A stretch of DNA of 20,021 nucleotides from IMG/VR virus record IMGVR_UViG_3300036399_000812, positions 1 through 20,021 of that record. One strand, given 5' to 3'. This stretch comes from a virus. Under the pieces are notes generated by a model. That model saw only the letters and a list, made by a program, of their open reading frames with translations, was not told where the DNA came from and searched no databases. Position 1 is the first letter of the stretch. Each line of letters opens with the position of its first letter. The position numbers were made by a program, and so were the translations under genes. Below, piece after piece: positions 1-6,870 of this stretch.

Positions 1-213
1 TGGATTTCCAGTTGTTACTGTGCTTACAGATAAAACGTTTGATGGCCCCGTTGCACCAGTCGCACCAGTCGCACCAGTTGCGCCAGTTGGACCAGGATGA
101 GAATCTATATATTCAGAAATATCTGCAGCTAAATAAGAAATATCTCTTGGAATATCTGGGGAGTCTGTGTAATCTGGAAATCTCCAGTTTTTACCATTTG
201 AAATAGTGGCCAT
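1..213 (-). CDS. Collagen-like phage fibre protein, N-terminal part
   Basis: The gene begins at the ATG at 213 and runs off the left edge; 71 codons are visible without a stop. The protein starts MATISNGKNWRFPDY and has a collagen-like stretch of Gly-X-Y triplets at about residues 42-59 (GPTGATGATGATGATGPS). Such triplet runs are known in phage tail fibres and host-recognition proteins, where they form trimeric rods. It starts 7 bases after the stop of the last oxygenase gene. No Shine-Dalgarno sequence precedes the ATG, but TGGTATAAT lies just upstream, six bases from the ATG, so it may be translated from a leaderless mRNA. It is a plausible substrate of the upstream prolyl-hydroxylase-like enzymes, which is inference. 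The missing C-terminus prevents a firmer name. Confidence 0.75.
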   Translation of the reverse strand, partial: MATISNGKNWRFPDYTDSPDIPRDISYLAADISEYIDSHPGPTGATGATGATGATGPSNVLSVSTVTTGNP

Positions 214-219
214 TTTTAA

Positions 220-248
220 ATTATACCACCTTGTCGGTTTTACGCCAA
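220..248 (-). promoter_or_regulatory. Candidate leaderless promoter for the collagen-like gene
   Basis: On the minus strand, TTGGCG (248-243, four of six matches to TTGACA), a 17-base spacer ending in TGG, and a perfect TATAAT (225-220) lie over the end of the last oxygenase gene. The -10 box ends six bases before the ATG at 213, so transcription would start at or next to the A of the ATG. The arrangement matches the one at 3986-3994. Confidence 0.5.
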
Positions 249-823
249 AATCCAGGGCACATATATTTTACACCACTGGTTACTGGTAAAGACTCGTGAT
301 AGTACGGCTCTACCGAAGGGAATATTACTATGCTTCCAGCCTTTGGCTTTATTTTTACGCCTTGCTCTTTAAAATAAATTTCTCCGCCTTCGTAATCATC
401 GTTTAGATAAAGTACAACAGAAATATTTGGATTGTCTCCATTGCTATAATCATCAACATGTGGGCCCATTGACTTACCAGTGGAGTACTTGCTTATTGAT
501 AATGGCATTAGGGAGCCGATGTCTATACTATGCATGTTGCCATAGTTTTCTGAAGAGCCTACAATTGCATTCTTTAAAATATTATTAATTCTTCTTATGT
601 CTGGGTGCGTGTCTGTATCTACATTGTTGCTAAATCTTTTTTGATAACCAAATACATACTCTGTATCTCCGCTTGCCGCCCATTCTTTCCACGCAGGGAT
701 ACTGGTGTTTTCATTTAAGCCTCCGTCAGAAAGCTCTATTAAATTAATTAAGTAGTCGGGATCAGTAATAACATTTTCATAGTAATGTATCTTACCGTAT
801 TGGATTAGATTTACGCTATCCAT
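221..823 (-). CDS. 2OG-Fe(II) oxygenase, prolyl-4-hydroxylase-like (paralog 1)
   Basis: A 200-residue double-stranded beta-helix oxygenase. It carries the iron ligands H122, D124 (HVDD) and H176 (YYHES), and a basic residue K186 ten positions after the distal His, where the family binds the 2-oxoglutarate carboxylate. Between them lies YLNDDYEGGEIYF, the signature shared by all seven paralogs here, and KPKAGSIVIFPS before the distal His. The expected reaction is hydroxylation of a protein or small substrate using O2, 2-oxoglutarate and Fe(II). The substrate is unknown. The start at 823 is chosen because it gives the same 8-base overlap with the upstream stop (ATGGATAG) seen at other junctions and because it aligns the N-terminus with the paralogs. 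An in-frame ATG at 859 would add 12 Lys-rich residues. It is the last gene of the oxygenase operon. Confidence 0.85.
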   Translation of the reverse strand: MDSVNLIQYGKIHYYENVITDPDYLINLIELSDGGLNENTSIPAWKEWAASGDTEYVFGYQKRFSNNVDTDTHPDIRRINNILKNAIVGSSENYGNMHSIDIGSLMPLSISKYSTGKSMGPHVDDYSNGDNPNISVVLYLNDDYEGGEIYFKEQGVKIKPKAGSIVIFPSVEPYYHESLPVTSGVKYMCPGFWRKTDKVV

Positions 824-1667
824 TTCTTCCATTTTTTTCGTCTGCATCTTTTCTTTCATTTTTACCAGATTTTAGATCAGCTATCTGTCTTTCTCTATCC
901 ATCTGTTTCCATAGCTCTTCGCCATATTTATCTTTGTTTGCATGCCATGCTTCCGAGCCTGGATAGCTATACATATAAAAACTTCTAATAAAATACTTTA
1001 TTCCATTTGTTACAGTCTTTACTCCGTGATAGTATGGTGCTCTTGATGGAAAAATTGTTACATCGCCAAATTCTGGTTGGTACATATGTTTTACATACTC
1101 TGCATTTGGATCATTTGATTCATCTTGAAATATCTTAAAGGATACTTGTCCTCCATCATAATCATGATTTAAATACATGCAGCATGTTACAAAAAATTTA
1201 AAGCCTGGCTCTTCGGTTTTTTCTTGCTGAAAATCTGTGTGGTATCCCATTACTGATCCAGCTGGTTCAAAACTCTCATGAGGTATATACTTAAGTAGGG
1301 TTGCGGTAAAGTGGCTTATCGGAGAGCCTTCTGGTGGAGTCTCTCCAGTAAGCTCAAAATAGTGCTTGGTCGTATTATAAAAAACATCTTCTATGTAGTT
1401 ATAGAAAAATTTAAGCTTTTCATCTGTGACTTCGTCAAAATTAATATCTTGTTTAAATTCATTATAGGGCAAAACTCCTGGAACATTGTGTGGTCTAGTA
1501 TCTTTAACTGGAAAGTTTGTCTGCTTGCCATATATGTACCAGTCTACCCACATATTATCAATAGACTTAATGTGTTCAAAACATTCCATAAAATAATCAT
1601 TATTGAAGACATTTTTGTAAACAATAATCTTTGGAGCTATTTTATAAAAATCTGTACCCTCAAGCAT
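816..1667 (-). CDS. 2OG-Fe(II) oxygenase, prolyl-4-hydroxylase-like (paralog 2)
   Basis: A 283-residue oxygenase. Iron ligands are H143 and D145 (YHTDF) and H214 (YYHGV), with K224 ten residues on for 2-oxoglutarate. The family signature is its most diverged copy, YLNHDYDGGQVSF. It shares a layout with the oxygenase at 2499-3311: a longer N-terminal region, HTDF followed by Q and E, FIRSF after the distal His, and a C-terminal extension (SEAWHANKDKYGEELWKQM) ending in a charged tail. The start at 1667 has AAAGGAA seven bases upstream and overlaps the previous stop by 8 bases (ATGCTTGA). An upstream ATG at 1712 lies deep in the preceding gene and is less likely. The substrate is unknown. Confidence 0.85.
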   Translation of the reverse strand: MLEGTDFYKIAPKIIVYKNVFNNDYFMECFEHIKSIDNMWVDWYIYGKQTNFPVKDTRPHNVPGVLPYNEFKQDINFDEVTDEKLKFFYNYIEDVFYNTTKHYFELTGETPPEGSPISHFTATLLKYIPHESFEPAGSVMGYHTDFQQEKTEEPGFKFFVTCCMYLNHDYDGGQVSFKIFQDESNDPNAEYVKHMYQPEFGDVTIFPSRAPYYHGVKTVTNGIKYFIRSFYMYSYPGSEAWHANKDKYGEELWKQMDRERQIADLKSGKNERKDADEKNGRNG

Positions 1668-2502
1668 ATTTGTTTCCTTTATTCCATTCTTCTTTTTGCT
1701 TTGCCTGTTCAATTCTAACTTGCTTTTCTTCTTCTTCCCATCTATCTAATGTTTCTTGATCGTAAACTGAATCTGCGTAATCCCAAAATGAAACCATGGT
1801 GTATCTTGTACCTTTGGTTATTTCTGAGACACCGTGAATATTTTCATATCCTCCAGGGAAAACATAATAAGAATAAACGTTTGGCTTAAAAGATAAATAG
1901 GTTTTCATTTCGTTATCTTTGTCACAAAAATACAATTCTCCGCCTTCGTAATCATCATTAAGATAAAGTATTCCTACATATTTATTTATTGCAAAAGCAT
2001 TAGGCTCTCCTTTATTATCTGAATTATCTGAATGTGGGCTTGCAAACCCTCCAACATCCCATTTTTGTGCATGAGAGGTATTTGCTCTAACTTCTCTACC
2101 AAATACTAATTCTACTGTTTCTTGATATTTATTTTTTAACTTATCAAAAAATCCATCTGGTAATTCAAATTTTTTCATTGTCTCAGAATCTGTCATAATT
2201 CCTTTTCCAGAGGAACCATAAAACGCAATATCTCCCCAATCAACATTACAATTTTCAAAAAAATTAATCATTTTTGGAACAATTTCTGGGTCTATAAAAT
2301 TAGGTATTTCTACAATTTTATTAGTATATACTCCAAGTACTCCAGCTTTACTTTCTGGAATTTCTTCATCTTGTAAAATAATAAATTTGCTACTATCTAA
2401 AACATCTATCATTCCGTTTTTCATTAATGACTCCTTTTTCTTTTTATGTGTTCCGTCACAATATGGGTAAGCTTTTGATCTTCCACAAGTACATTGCTTC
2501 AT
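1660..2502 (-). CDS. CDGSH iron-sulphur motif fused to 2OG-Fe(II) oxygenase (paralog 3)
   Basis: A 280-residue fusion. Residues 4-19, CTCGRSKAYPYCDGTH, match the CDGSH iron-sulphur signature C-x-C-x2-[ST]-x3-P-x-C-D-G-[SAT]-H exactly. In that family C4, C6, C15 and H19 would hold a redox-active [2Fe-2S] cluster. A Lys-rich linker follows, then an oxygenase domain from about residue 55: H157 and D159 (SPHSDN), YLNDDYEGGELYF, H223 (IHGV) and R233 at +10. The C-terminus (about 248-280) is highly charged and may be a coiled coil. The start overlaps the upstream stop by 4 bases (ATGA), and because the motif begins at residue 4 the start decides its presence; no alternative downstream start keeps it. 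The motif may donate electrons to keep iron reduced, as a built-in substitute for ascorbate, but this is inference. Only one of the seven paralogs has it. Confidence 0.85.
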   Translation of the reverse strand: MKQCTCGRSKAYPYCDGTHKKKKESLMKNGMIDVLDSSKFIILQDEEIPESKAGVLGVYTNKIVEIPNFIDPEIVPKMINFFENCNVDWGDIAFYGSSGKGIMTDSETMKKFELPDGFFDKLKNKYQETVELVFGREVRANTSHAQKWDVGGFASPHSDNSDNKGEPNAFAINKYVGILYLNDDYEGGELYFCDKDNEMKTYLSFKPNVYSYYVFPGGYENIHGVSEITKGTRYTMVSFWDYADSVYDQETLDRWEEEEKQVRIEQAKQKEEWNKGNKYA

Positions 2503-3311
2503 AAATGCAATCCATTATTTTTGCCAAACAATTTATGTAATTCTTCAGCATTAATTTGACCTACATTTCTATTTTCTTTAATTCTGTCTTTTTCCATTTT
2601 ATCCCAAATTTCTTTACCATATTTATTTTCATTTTCTATCCATTCTGGTGATCCTTCGTAATCAAATTGCCAAAATGATCTAATCATATACCTATCTGTG
2701 CCGTCTGCTCTTCTAACTGCATGATAGTATGGTGGTGAGGAAGGAAATACTATTACGTCTCCTTTTTTAGGTTTGTGAGACAATATATCATCACCAACTT
2801 TAAAACAAATTTCCCCATTTTCATAGTCATCATTTAAATAAAATGTTGTAGTAATTCCAAATTTAATTCCTGGTGCATCTTTTTCTAATTGTACAAAATC
2901 TGTATGGTAGTTCATAGCATAATTATCTGTTATTCCCGCACCTTCAAAATATTTATTTATTGATGCTGGGTATTTTACCCAATTATTAAAAGATATGTCT
3001 GTATAAGAATTTAAAAAATTACTAGTTACGTCATAAAAGATTTCTCCTAATTCTTTTGTTAAATCCGCCCTTAAAACATCGTTGTCGGTTTCTACTTGCC
3101 AACGTCTAGAATTTATATATTCTTCTCTTGTTGGAAATGATGTAAATCTAATTGGCGCTTCTTGAAGAGGCAGCATCGTCCCAAACGTATACCACTCTTC
3201 CCAAACAACACATTTTTTTGCTTTTTCCAAAAATAAATCTACATCATTAAAAACATTTCTATATATATGTATTTTTGGATAAATCTTTATAATTTCTAAT
3301 TCTTTATTCAT
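2499..3311 (-). CDS. 2OG-Fe(II) oxygenase, prolyl-4-hydroxylase-like (paralog 4)
   Basis: A 270-residue oxygenase with H136 and D138 (YHTDF), YLNDDYENGEICF, H197 (YYHAV) and R207 at +10, followed by YMIRSFW. The N-terminus (KIYPKIHIYRNVF) resembles those of paralogs 1 and 2. The C-terminal extension (SPEWIENENKYGKEIWDKM) closely parallels paralog 2, so these two form a subgroup. Where most paralogs have EGGE it has ENGE. It overlaps the upstream gene by 4 bases (ATGA) and is overlapped in the same way by the CDGSH fusion, which points to translational coupling. The substrate is unknown. It could act on a protein or on a small amino-acid-like molecule. Confidence 0.85.
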   Translation of the reverse strand: MNKELEIIKIYPKIHIYRNVFNDVDLFLEKAKKCVVWEEWYTFGTMLPLQEAPIRFTSFPTREEYINSRRWQVETDNDVLRADLTKELGEIFYDVTSNFLNSYTDISFNNWVKYPASINKYFEGAGITDNYAMNYHTDFVQLEKDAPGIKFGITTTFYLNDDYENGEICFKVGDDILSHKPKKGDVIVFPSSPPYYHAVRRADGTDRYMIRSFWQFDYEGSPEWIENENKYGKEIWDKMEKDRIKENRNVGQINAEELHKLFGKNNGLHL

Positions 3312-3979
3312 GGTTTTTTATCTCCAGTGTGCTCTAATATTGTCCAAAAAAATGGAATTACATATCTAATTCCACTTGTAATTTCTTTAACTCCATGACT
3401 ATATCCAACATCTCCTGGGAAAAAATAAGCTGCCCCTGGTTTTGGTTTAAACTCTACTCCTTGATTTAAAAAATATAGTTCTCCGCCTTCGTAGTCATCA
3501 TTAAGGTAAAATAATCCAGCTAAATCGTACCAAGGAAAATCATTTGGCTCTCCATTTTGTAATTGTTTATCTGCATGCGGTTCCTGTTTATATCCAGGCA
3601 TCCATCTTACTATAGCTGGACTAGTGGGTTTTGCATCGACATTAAAAAAATTATCAACTTCTACTTTAAGTCTTTTTACAAGGTTTTCAATAACAATAGA
3701 AATTTCTGGATCTATTGAATCTAAAATTGGTCTTGATGCAACTCTATTGTCCCAATAAGATGAATCATATATTACAATTCCATTATCATTGTAATGAGTT
3801 TCTGTCTTGTCCCATTCATTAATTGATTTTGCTGCATTTAGCAAAAATATTTTTTCTTCTTCTGTCATAAAATTTTCTCTTGATTGTATTTGATCTGCAG
3901 AAGTCCCAAAAAATCCTGGAGGGGTTATTGATACTCTATTTTCCCAATTATGTGCACCGTTTGCTAATTCTTTATCCAT
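3308..3979 (-). CDS. 2OG-Fe(II) oxygenase, prolyl-4-hydroxylase-like (paralog 5)
   Basis: A 223-residue oxygenase with iron ligands H135 and D137 (EPHADKQ) and H195 (YSHGV), R205 at +10 and the signature YLNDDYEGGELYF at 158-170. The sequence after the distal His, ITSGIRYVIPFFW, is close to paralogs 1 and 3. The N-terminal 35 residues (NWENRVSITPPGFFG) are not shared with the others. It follows the DUF6065-like gene after a 17-base gap, the only gap of more than a few bases inside the operon, and that gap contains TGGTATAAT. No ribosome-binding site is visible, so the gene may be read from a leaderless internal transcript as well as from the operon mRNA. Confidence 0.85.
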   Translation of the reverse strand: MDKELANGAHNWENRVSITPPGFFGTSADQIQSRENFMTEEEKIFLLNAAKSINEWDKTETHYNDNGIVIYDSSYWDNRVASRPILDSIDPEISIVIENLVKRLKVEVDNFFNVDAKPTSPAIVRWMPGYKQEPHADKQLQNGEPNDFPWYDLAGLFYLNDDYEGGELYFLNQGVEFKPKPGAAYFFPGDVGYSHGVKEITSGIRYVIPFFWTILEHTGDKKP

Positions 3980-3985
3980 ATATTC

Positions 3986-3994
3986 ATTATACCA
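3986..3994 (-). promoter_or_regulatory. Extended -10 element, possible internal leaderless promoter
   Basis: TGGTATAAT on the minus strand in the 17-base gap between the DUF6065-like gene and oxygenase paralog 5. The TATAAT (3991-3986) ends six bases before the ATG at 3979, the same geometry as at 220-228. No good -35 box lies 16-18 bases upstream, which extended -10 promoters can lack. Confidence 0.42.
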
Positions 3995-3996
3995 TT

Positions 3997-4725
3997 CTAT
4001 TCGTAAACTCTTTTAGACCAAACTTCATTTTTATATACTCCACCATCTTTAACTCTATATTTATTGCTATTTTCTTGATTTTTTTTATGCAAGTTATTTG
4101 GGTTTTCTATTATAATGTCTGAATCCCAGTCTTCTCTTTTAAATGGAATTATTTGTGCGTATGGTGTTCCTGCTGGAATTACGCCTTCAAACCCTTTAAC
4201 AATAAAAAATGGCATAGTTCCTGGCAAATTAATTTTATCGTTATCTACAATTCCAGTTGTCATTAAAAATGGTAAATCAAATCTATTAAATGGTGTTGTG
4301 TATAAAGCGCTATATCCTTCTGGTAGTTCTATTGCCCAATCTGGATACCAGGCAAAATGTTCTTTGTAGTATCCTTGTGGGTGTACGAATTGTGGCATTG
4401 GTTGTCTTTCAGAACAAAAATCTTTAAATTTAGGTTCTTTAATTTCAACAGACATTTTATTATTTTTTAAATAAAATTTAATATCACATGGCGTTTTTAA
4501 AACATACCCTGTACCTAATATATCAAATATTGCTGGGCAAGCTTTCCACGTAGGAATTTTTCCCCCGTCTGGTCCTTGCCAATAATCTTTTGTAATTGGG
4601 TTAATTGCAAACCTATCTGCTTTTCTAAACCAATCTGGAATTTCTTTAATTGCAGGCATTGGCTTAGATACACTATTTTTATTTAACCACGGCCTGTTAG
4701 AAACAAATTTGATTTTATTAAGCAT
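3997..4725 (-). CDS. DUF6065-like phage protein A, unknown function
   Basis: A 242-residue soluble protein with no signal peptide or membrane segment. It has an N-terminal KPMPAIKEIPDWFRKA segment, then WKACPAIFDIL (60-70), TPCDIKF (78-84), YSALYTTPFNRFDLPF (138-153), and IPAGTPYAQIIPFK (183-196). The last two are mirrored in the next gene upstream, which suggests the two are distant paralogs with a beta-sandwich fold. I believe this layout is related to DUF6065, proteins of unknown function, but I rely on memory of the pattern. The start overlaps the upstream stop by 8 bases (ATGCTTAA). Its place in the middle of seven oxygenases points to a shared pathway, perhaps as a substrate-binding or partner protein. 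No catalytic motif can be named. Confidence 0.75.
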   Translation of the reverse strand: MLNKIKFVSNRPWLNKNSVSKPMPAIKEIPDWFRKADRFAINPITKDYWQGPDGGKIPTWKACPAIFDILGTGYVLKTPCDIKFYLKNNKMSVEIKEPKFKDFCSERQPMPQFVHPQGYYKEHFAWYPDWAIELPEGYSALYTTPFNRFDLPFLMTTGIVDNDKINLPGTMPFFIVKGFEGVIPAGTPYAQIIPFKREDWDSDIIIENPNNLHKKNQENSNKYRVKDGGVYKNEVWSKRVYE

Positions 4726-5437
4726 TGTTTTGTTCTTTTGTATTATCTATTACTTTAAGCTTTAAAGACTTAACTTCGTGCTCACCAATAGAATTACCAG
4801 TTTCGTCAATAGCATCTCTGTACCAATCTGTCCAATTTCCACTTTGATTTATTACTTGTGCTGCGTCTCCATATTTTTTTAATTTATCTCTATATTCATC
4901 AGTAGATATAAAATTATTTATTTCTATAGATTCATCTTTTAAAGAAGTAAGAGAAATTGGAATAATTGTAGCAATTGGTGTTCCAGCTTTTATAGTAATT
5001 TCTTTGTTTGGAATTTTAACTTTAATTGCTAATGGAAAATCTACATTAAAAAAAGATGTACTTATTAAAGATGACATTACCTCAAAATCTTCATAAAAAT
5101 AATTTTGTGGAGTAATGCTTAGTACGCTTATATTTTTTTCTGATTTTAATATAAGTCCTGTATTAAAACTTACTGAGCCCTGCCCTCTTCCAGTATAGCA
5201 ATATTGCTCTCCTGACAAAATTTTAACTCTGTCTGGGGTTGTGTCTATTTTCCCATCCCATATAAATGAAACGTCTACTGGACAGGACAGCGTCCAGCCT
5301 ATAGTATTGGCCATAGTTACTGGGAAACACCTATATGCGTGTCCGTCAGGAGTTTCATCCATCCAGTCTCTTTTTACTGAAATTGGATCCAATATAAATG
5401 AATTTGGGTTTGTTTTATATGCTTTTAATATCGGCAT
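4718..5437 (-). CDS. DUF6065-like phage protein B, unknown function
   Basis: A 239-residue protein with RDWMDETPDGHAYRCFPVTM (23-42) followed by ANTIGW, the kind of N-terminal signature I associate with DUF6065. It continues with CPVDVSFIWDGK (52-63), GQGSVSFNTG, and IKAGTPIATIIPIS (149-162), which parallels IPAGTPYAQIIPFK in the downstream gene. The last 60 residues (NFISTDEYRDKLKKYGDA and onwards) look helical. It overlaps the preceding oxygenase stop by one base (TAATG), so it is probably translated by re-initiation. Function is unknown. The pair A and B may form a heteromer, since they are adjacent, similar in length and share the C-terminal strand motif. Confidence 0.78.
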   Translation of the reverse strand: MPILKAYKTNPNSFILDPISVKRDWMDETPDGHAYRCFPVTMANTIGWTLSCPVDVSFIWDGKIDTTPDRVKILSGEQYCYTGRGQGSVSFNTGLILKSEKNISVLSITPQNYFYEDFEVMSSLISTSFFNVDFPLAIKVKIPNKEITIKAGTPIATIIPISLTSLKDESIEINNFISTDEYRDKLKKYGDAAQVINQSGNWTDWYRDAIDETGNSIGEHEVKSLKLKVIDNTKEQNNA

Positions 5438-6093
5438 TAGTCACCAGTGTCTTCATACATTGCTGGTGTATGAAACTTTGCGCTGTAATCTAGCATTGTA
5501 ACCAAAGAATATTTAGTTCCAGACTTAACTACTTTAGCCTGATGGGGGTACATGTATGTTGAAGGGAATATATATAAGTCGCCAGCCCTTGGTTTAATAT
5601 TTAAATCTTGTAGTCTAAAATATAATTCTCCGCCCTCGTAATCATCGTTAATATAACCTACCAAAGAGACTGTGCAGTTATATGAAAATCCATGATCATG
5701 GTGCTCCATGAAATGATGACCAGGAACATATTTAATAAAATTAAAAGCTTCCCAATATTGTAGTCTATGTATATTATGTTTTTTGCAATAGTCATCTACT
5801 GCTGGTGCTTGTCTGTCATAGCAATCTTGCCACAATTCTTGCATTTTTAATGATATAGGAGATTTGTCATTAGCTATATCTGATTTTTTAAATTTAAAAT
5901 CAACGCATTCTCTGTATTCTGGCATTCTTTCTTGATATCCTACATAGGCTGGCTGCCATGTCCATCCTGGAGTATTGCCATCTAAATTTGACTCTAGTCT
6001 ATTAATAATGTCTAGGTCTTTTGTTAAAACATCTCTATATACCCAAATTCCTGATCCTAAATCTTCTGCGCTTGACCAAGTTTGTTTATTCAT
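5437..6093 (-). CDS. 2OG-Fe(II) oxygenase, prolyl-4-hydroxylase-like (paralog 6)
   Basis: A 218-residue oxygenase. Iron ligands are H131 and D133 (EHHDHG) and H184 (YPHQA), with K194 at +10. The signature reads YINDDYEGGELYF, and GDLYIFPS precedes the distal His. It forms a subgroup with the next gene upstream, sharing ECVDFKF/DCVDFKF, EAFNF[IV]KY, DHG after the HxD motif and YNCTVS. A clear ribosome-binding site AAGGAG lies in front of the ATG, which overlaps the previous stop by one base (TAATG). The expected chemistry is 2-oxoglutarate-dependent hydroxylation; the substrate is unknown. Confidence 0.86.
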   Translation of the reverse strand: MNKQTWSSAEDLGSGIWVYRDVLTKDLDIINRLESNLDGNTPGWTWQPAYVGYQERMPEYRECVDFKFKKSDIANDKSPISLKMQELWQDCYDRQAPAVDDYCKKHNIHRLQYWEAFNFIKYVPGHHFMEHHDHGFSYNCTVSLVGYINDDYEGGELYFRLQDLNIKPRAGDLYIFPSTYMYPHQAKVVKSGTKYSLVTMLDYSAKFHTPAMYEDTGD

Positions 6094-6812
6094 TATTTGT
6101 TCTCCTTATGTCCTAATAGGTTAATATCCATCATAACTACAACTGAGTACTTGTCTCCAGAAATCATTGGTTCTGAAGAGTGCTCGTATATATAGTTTGA
6201 TGGGAATATTACTACATCGCCACGTTTTGGCTTGTATACTAATTTGTCTAATCTTGGAAACGCTATTTCTCCGCCTTCGTAATCATCGTTTAAATAAATT
6301 ACAGCAGATACTGTACAATTATAATGCGGTCCATGATCTGCATGAACCCTAAAATGTTGTCCTGGGCTTGTGTATTTTACAAAGTTAAATGCTTCATAGT
6401 ATATTACATTAATTCCCCAATATTTACAATAATCATCTATACATTTTTTTAATACATCATATATTGATTGATGCATATCTAAAAGTTCTGAATTGTTTTC
6501 ATTTCTTTGTCCAAGGTTTTCTGGCTTAAATTTAAAATCAACACAGTCTCTTGCAGATTTTACTGGTTTGTCGGAAGTTGTAACTTGTGCTTCTGACCAT
6601 TTATAAATTTTACCATTAGTTAATTTATCTTCTAATATTTTAATTGATTTTTTACAAACATCATCTGTGATAGCTGACTGATAGATATTTAATCCAATTC
6701 CTGGATTTAAAACTTTAATATTTTCAAAAGATCTTTCTACTCTAAAGGAAGTTGATTCTGACCTATCTTTTGTAAACCAAGGATTGCTGTCTATATCATA
6801 AATATCTGACAT
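6093..6812 (-). CDS. 2OG-Fe(II) oxygenase, prolyl-4-hydroxylase-like (paralog 7)
   Basis: A 239-residue oxygenase, the first gene of the operon. Iron ligands are H157 and D159 (VHADHG) and H211 (YEHSS), with K221 at +10 and YLNDDYEGGEIAF between. It is the sister of paralog 6, with which it shares CVDFKFK, EAFNFVKY, YNCTVS and a spread of Cys residues. The N-terminal 40 residues, rich in charged and Ser residues, are unique. It sits about 17 bases downstream of the predicted start of a consensus promoter (6836-6864). Only a weak AGAAAG precedes the ATG. Confidence 0.86.
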   Translation of the reverse strand: MSDIYDIDSNPWFTKDRSESTSFRVERSFENIKVLNPGIGLNIYQSAITDDVCKKSIKILEDKLTNGKIYKWSEAQVTTSDKPVKSARDCVDFKFKPENLGQRNENNSELLDMHQSIYDVLKKCIDDYCKYWGINVIYYEAFNFVKYTSPGQHFRVHADHGPHYNCTVSAVIYLNDDYEGGEIAFPRLDKLVYKPKRGDVVIFPSNYIYEHSSEPMISGDKYSVVVMMDINLLGHKENK

Positions 6813-6835
6813 TTTATTCTTTCTGCTAGAAATAT

Positions 6836-6864
6836 ATTATATATAATTATATATATATTGTCAA
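6836..6864 (-). promoter_or_regulatory. Perfect consensus sigma70-type promoter of the oxygenase operon
   Basis: On the minus strand TTGACA (6864-6859) and TATAAT (6841-6836) are separated by exactly 17 bases, a complete match to the housekeeping consensus. The spacer is pure A/T. Transcription would start near 6829 and give a short leader of about 17 bases. It lies directly after the terminator of the fibre operon, so the oxygenase genes form a separately controlled unit. No operator was recognised. Confidence 0.82.
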
Positions 6865-6870
6865 GAATAC

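Noticed and set aside
1668-1712. Upstream start for oxygenase paralog 2
   Set aside because: It would place 45 extra bases in the preceding gene; the ATG at 1667 has a ribosome-binding site and the 8-base overlap seen elsewhere.
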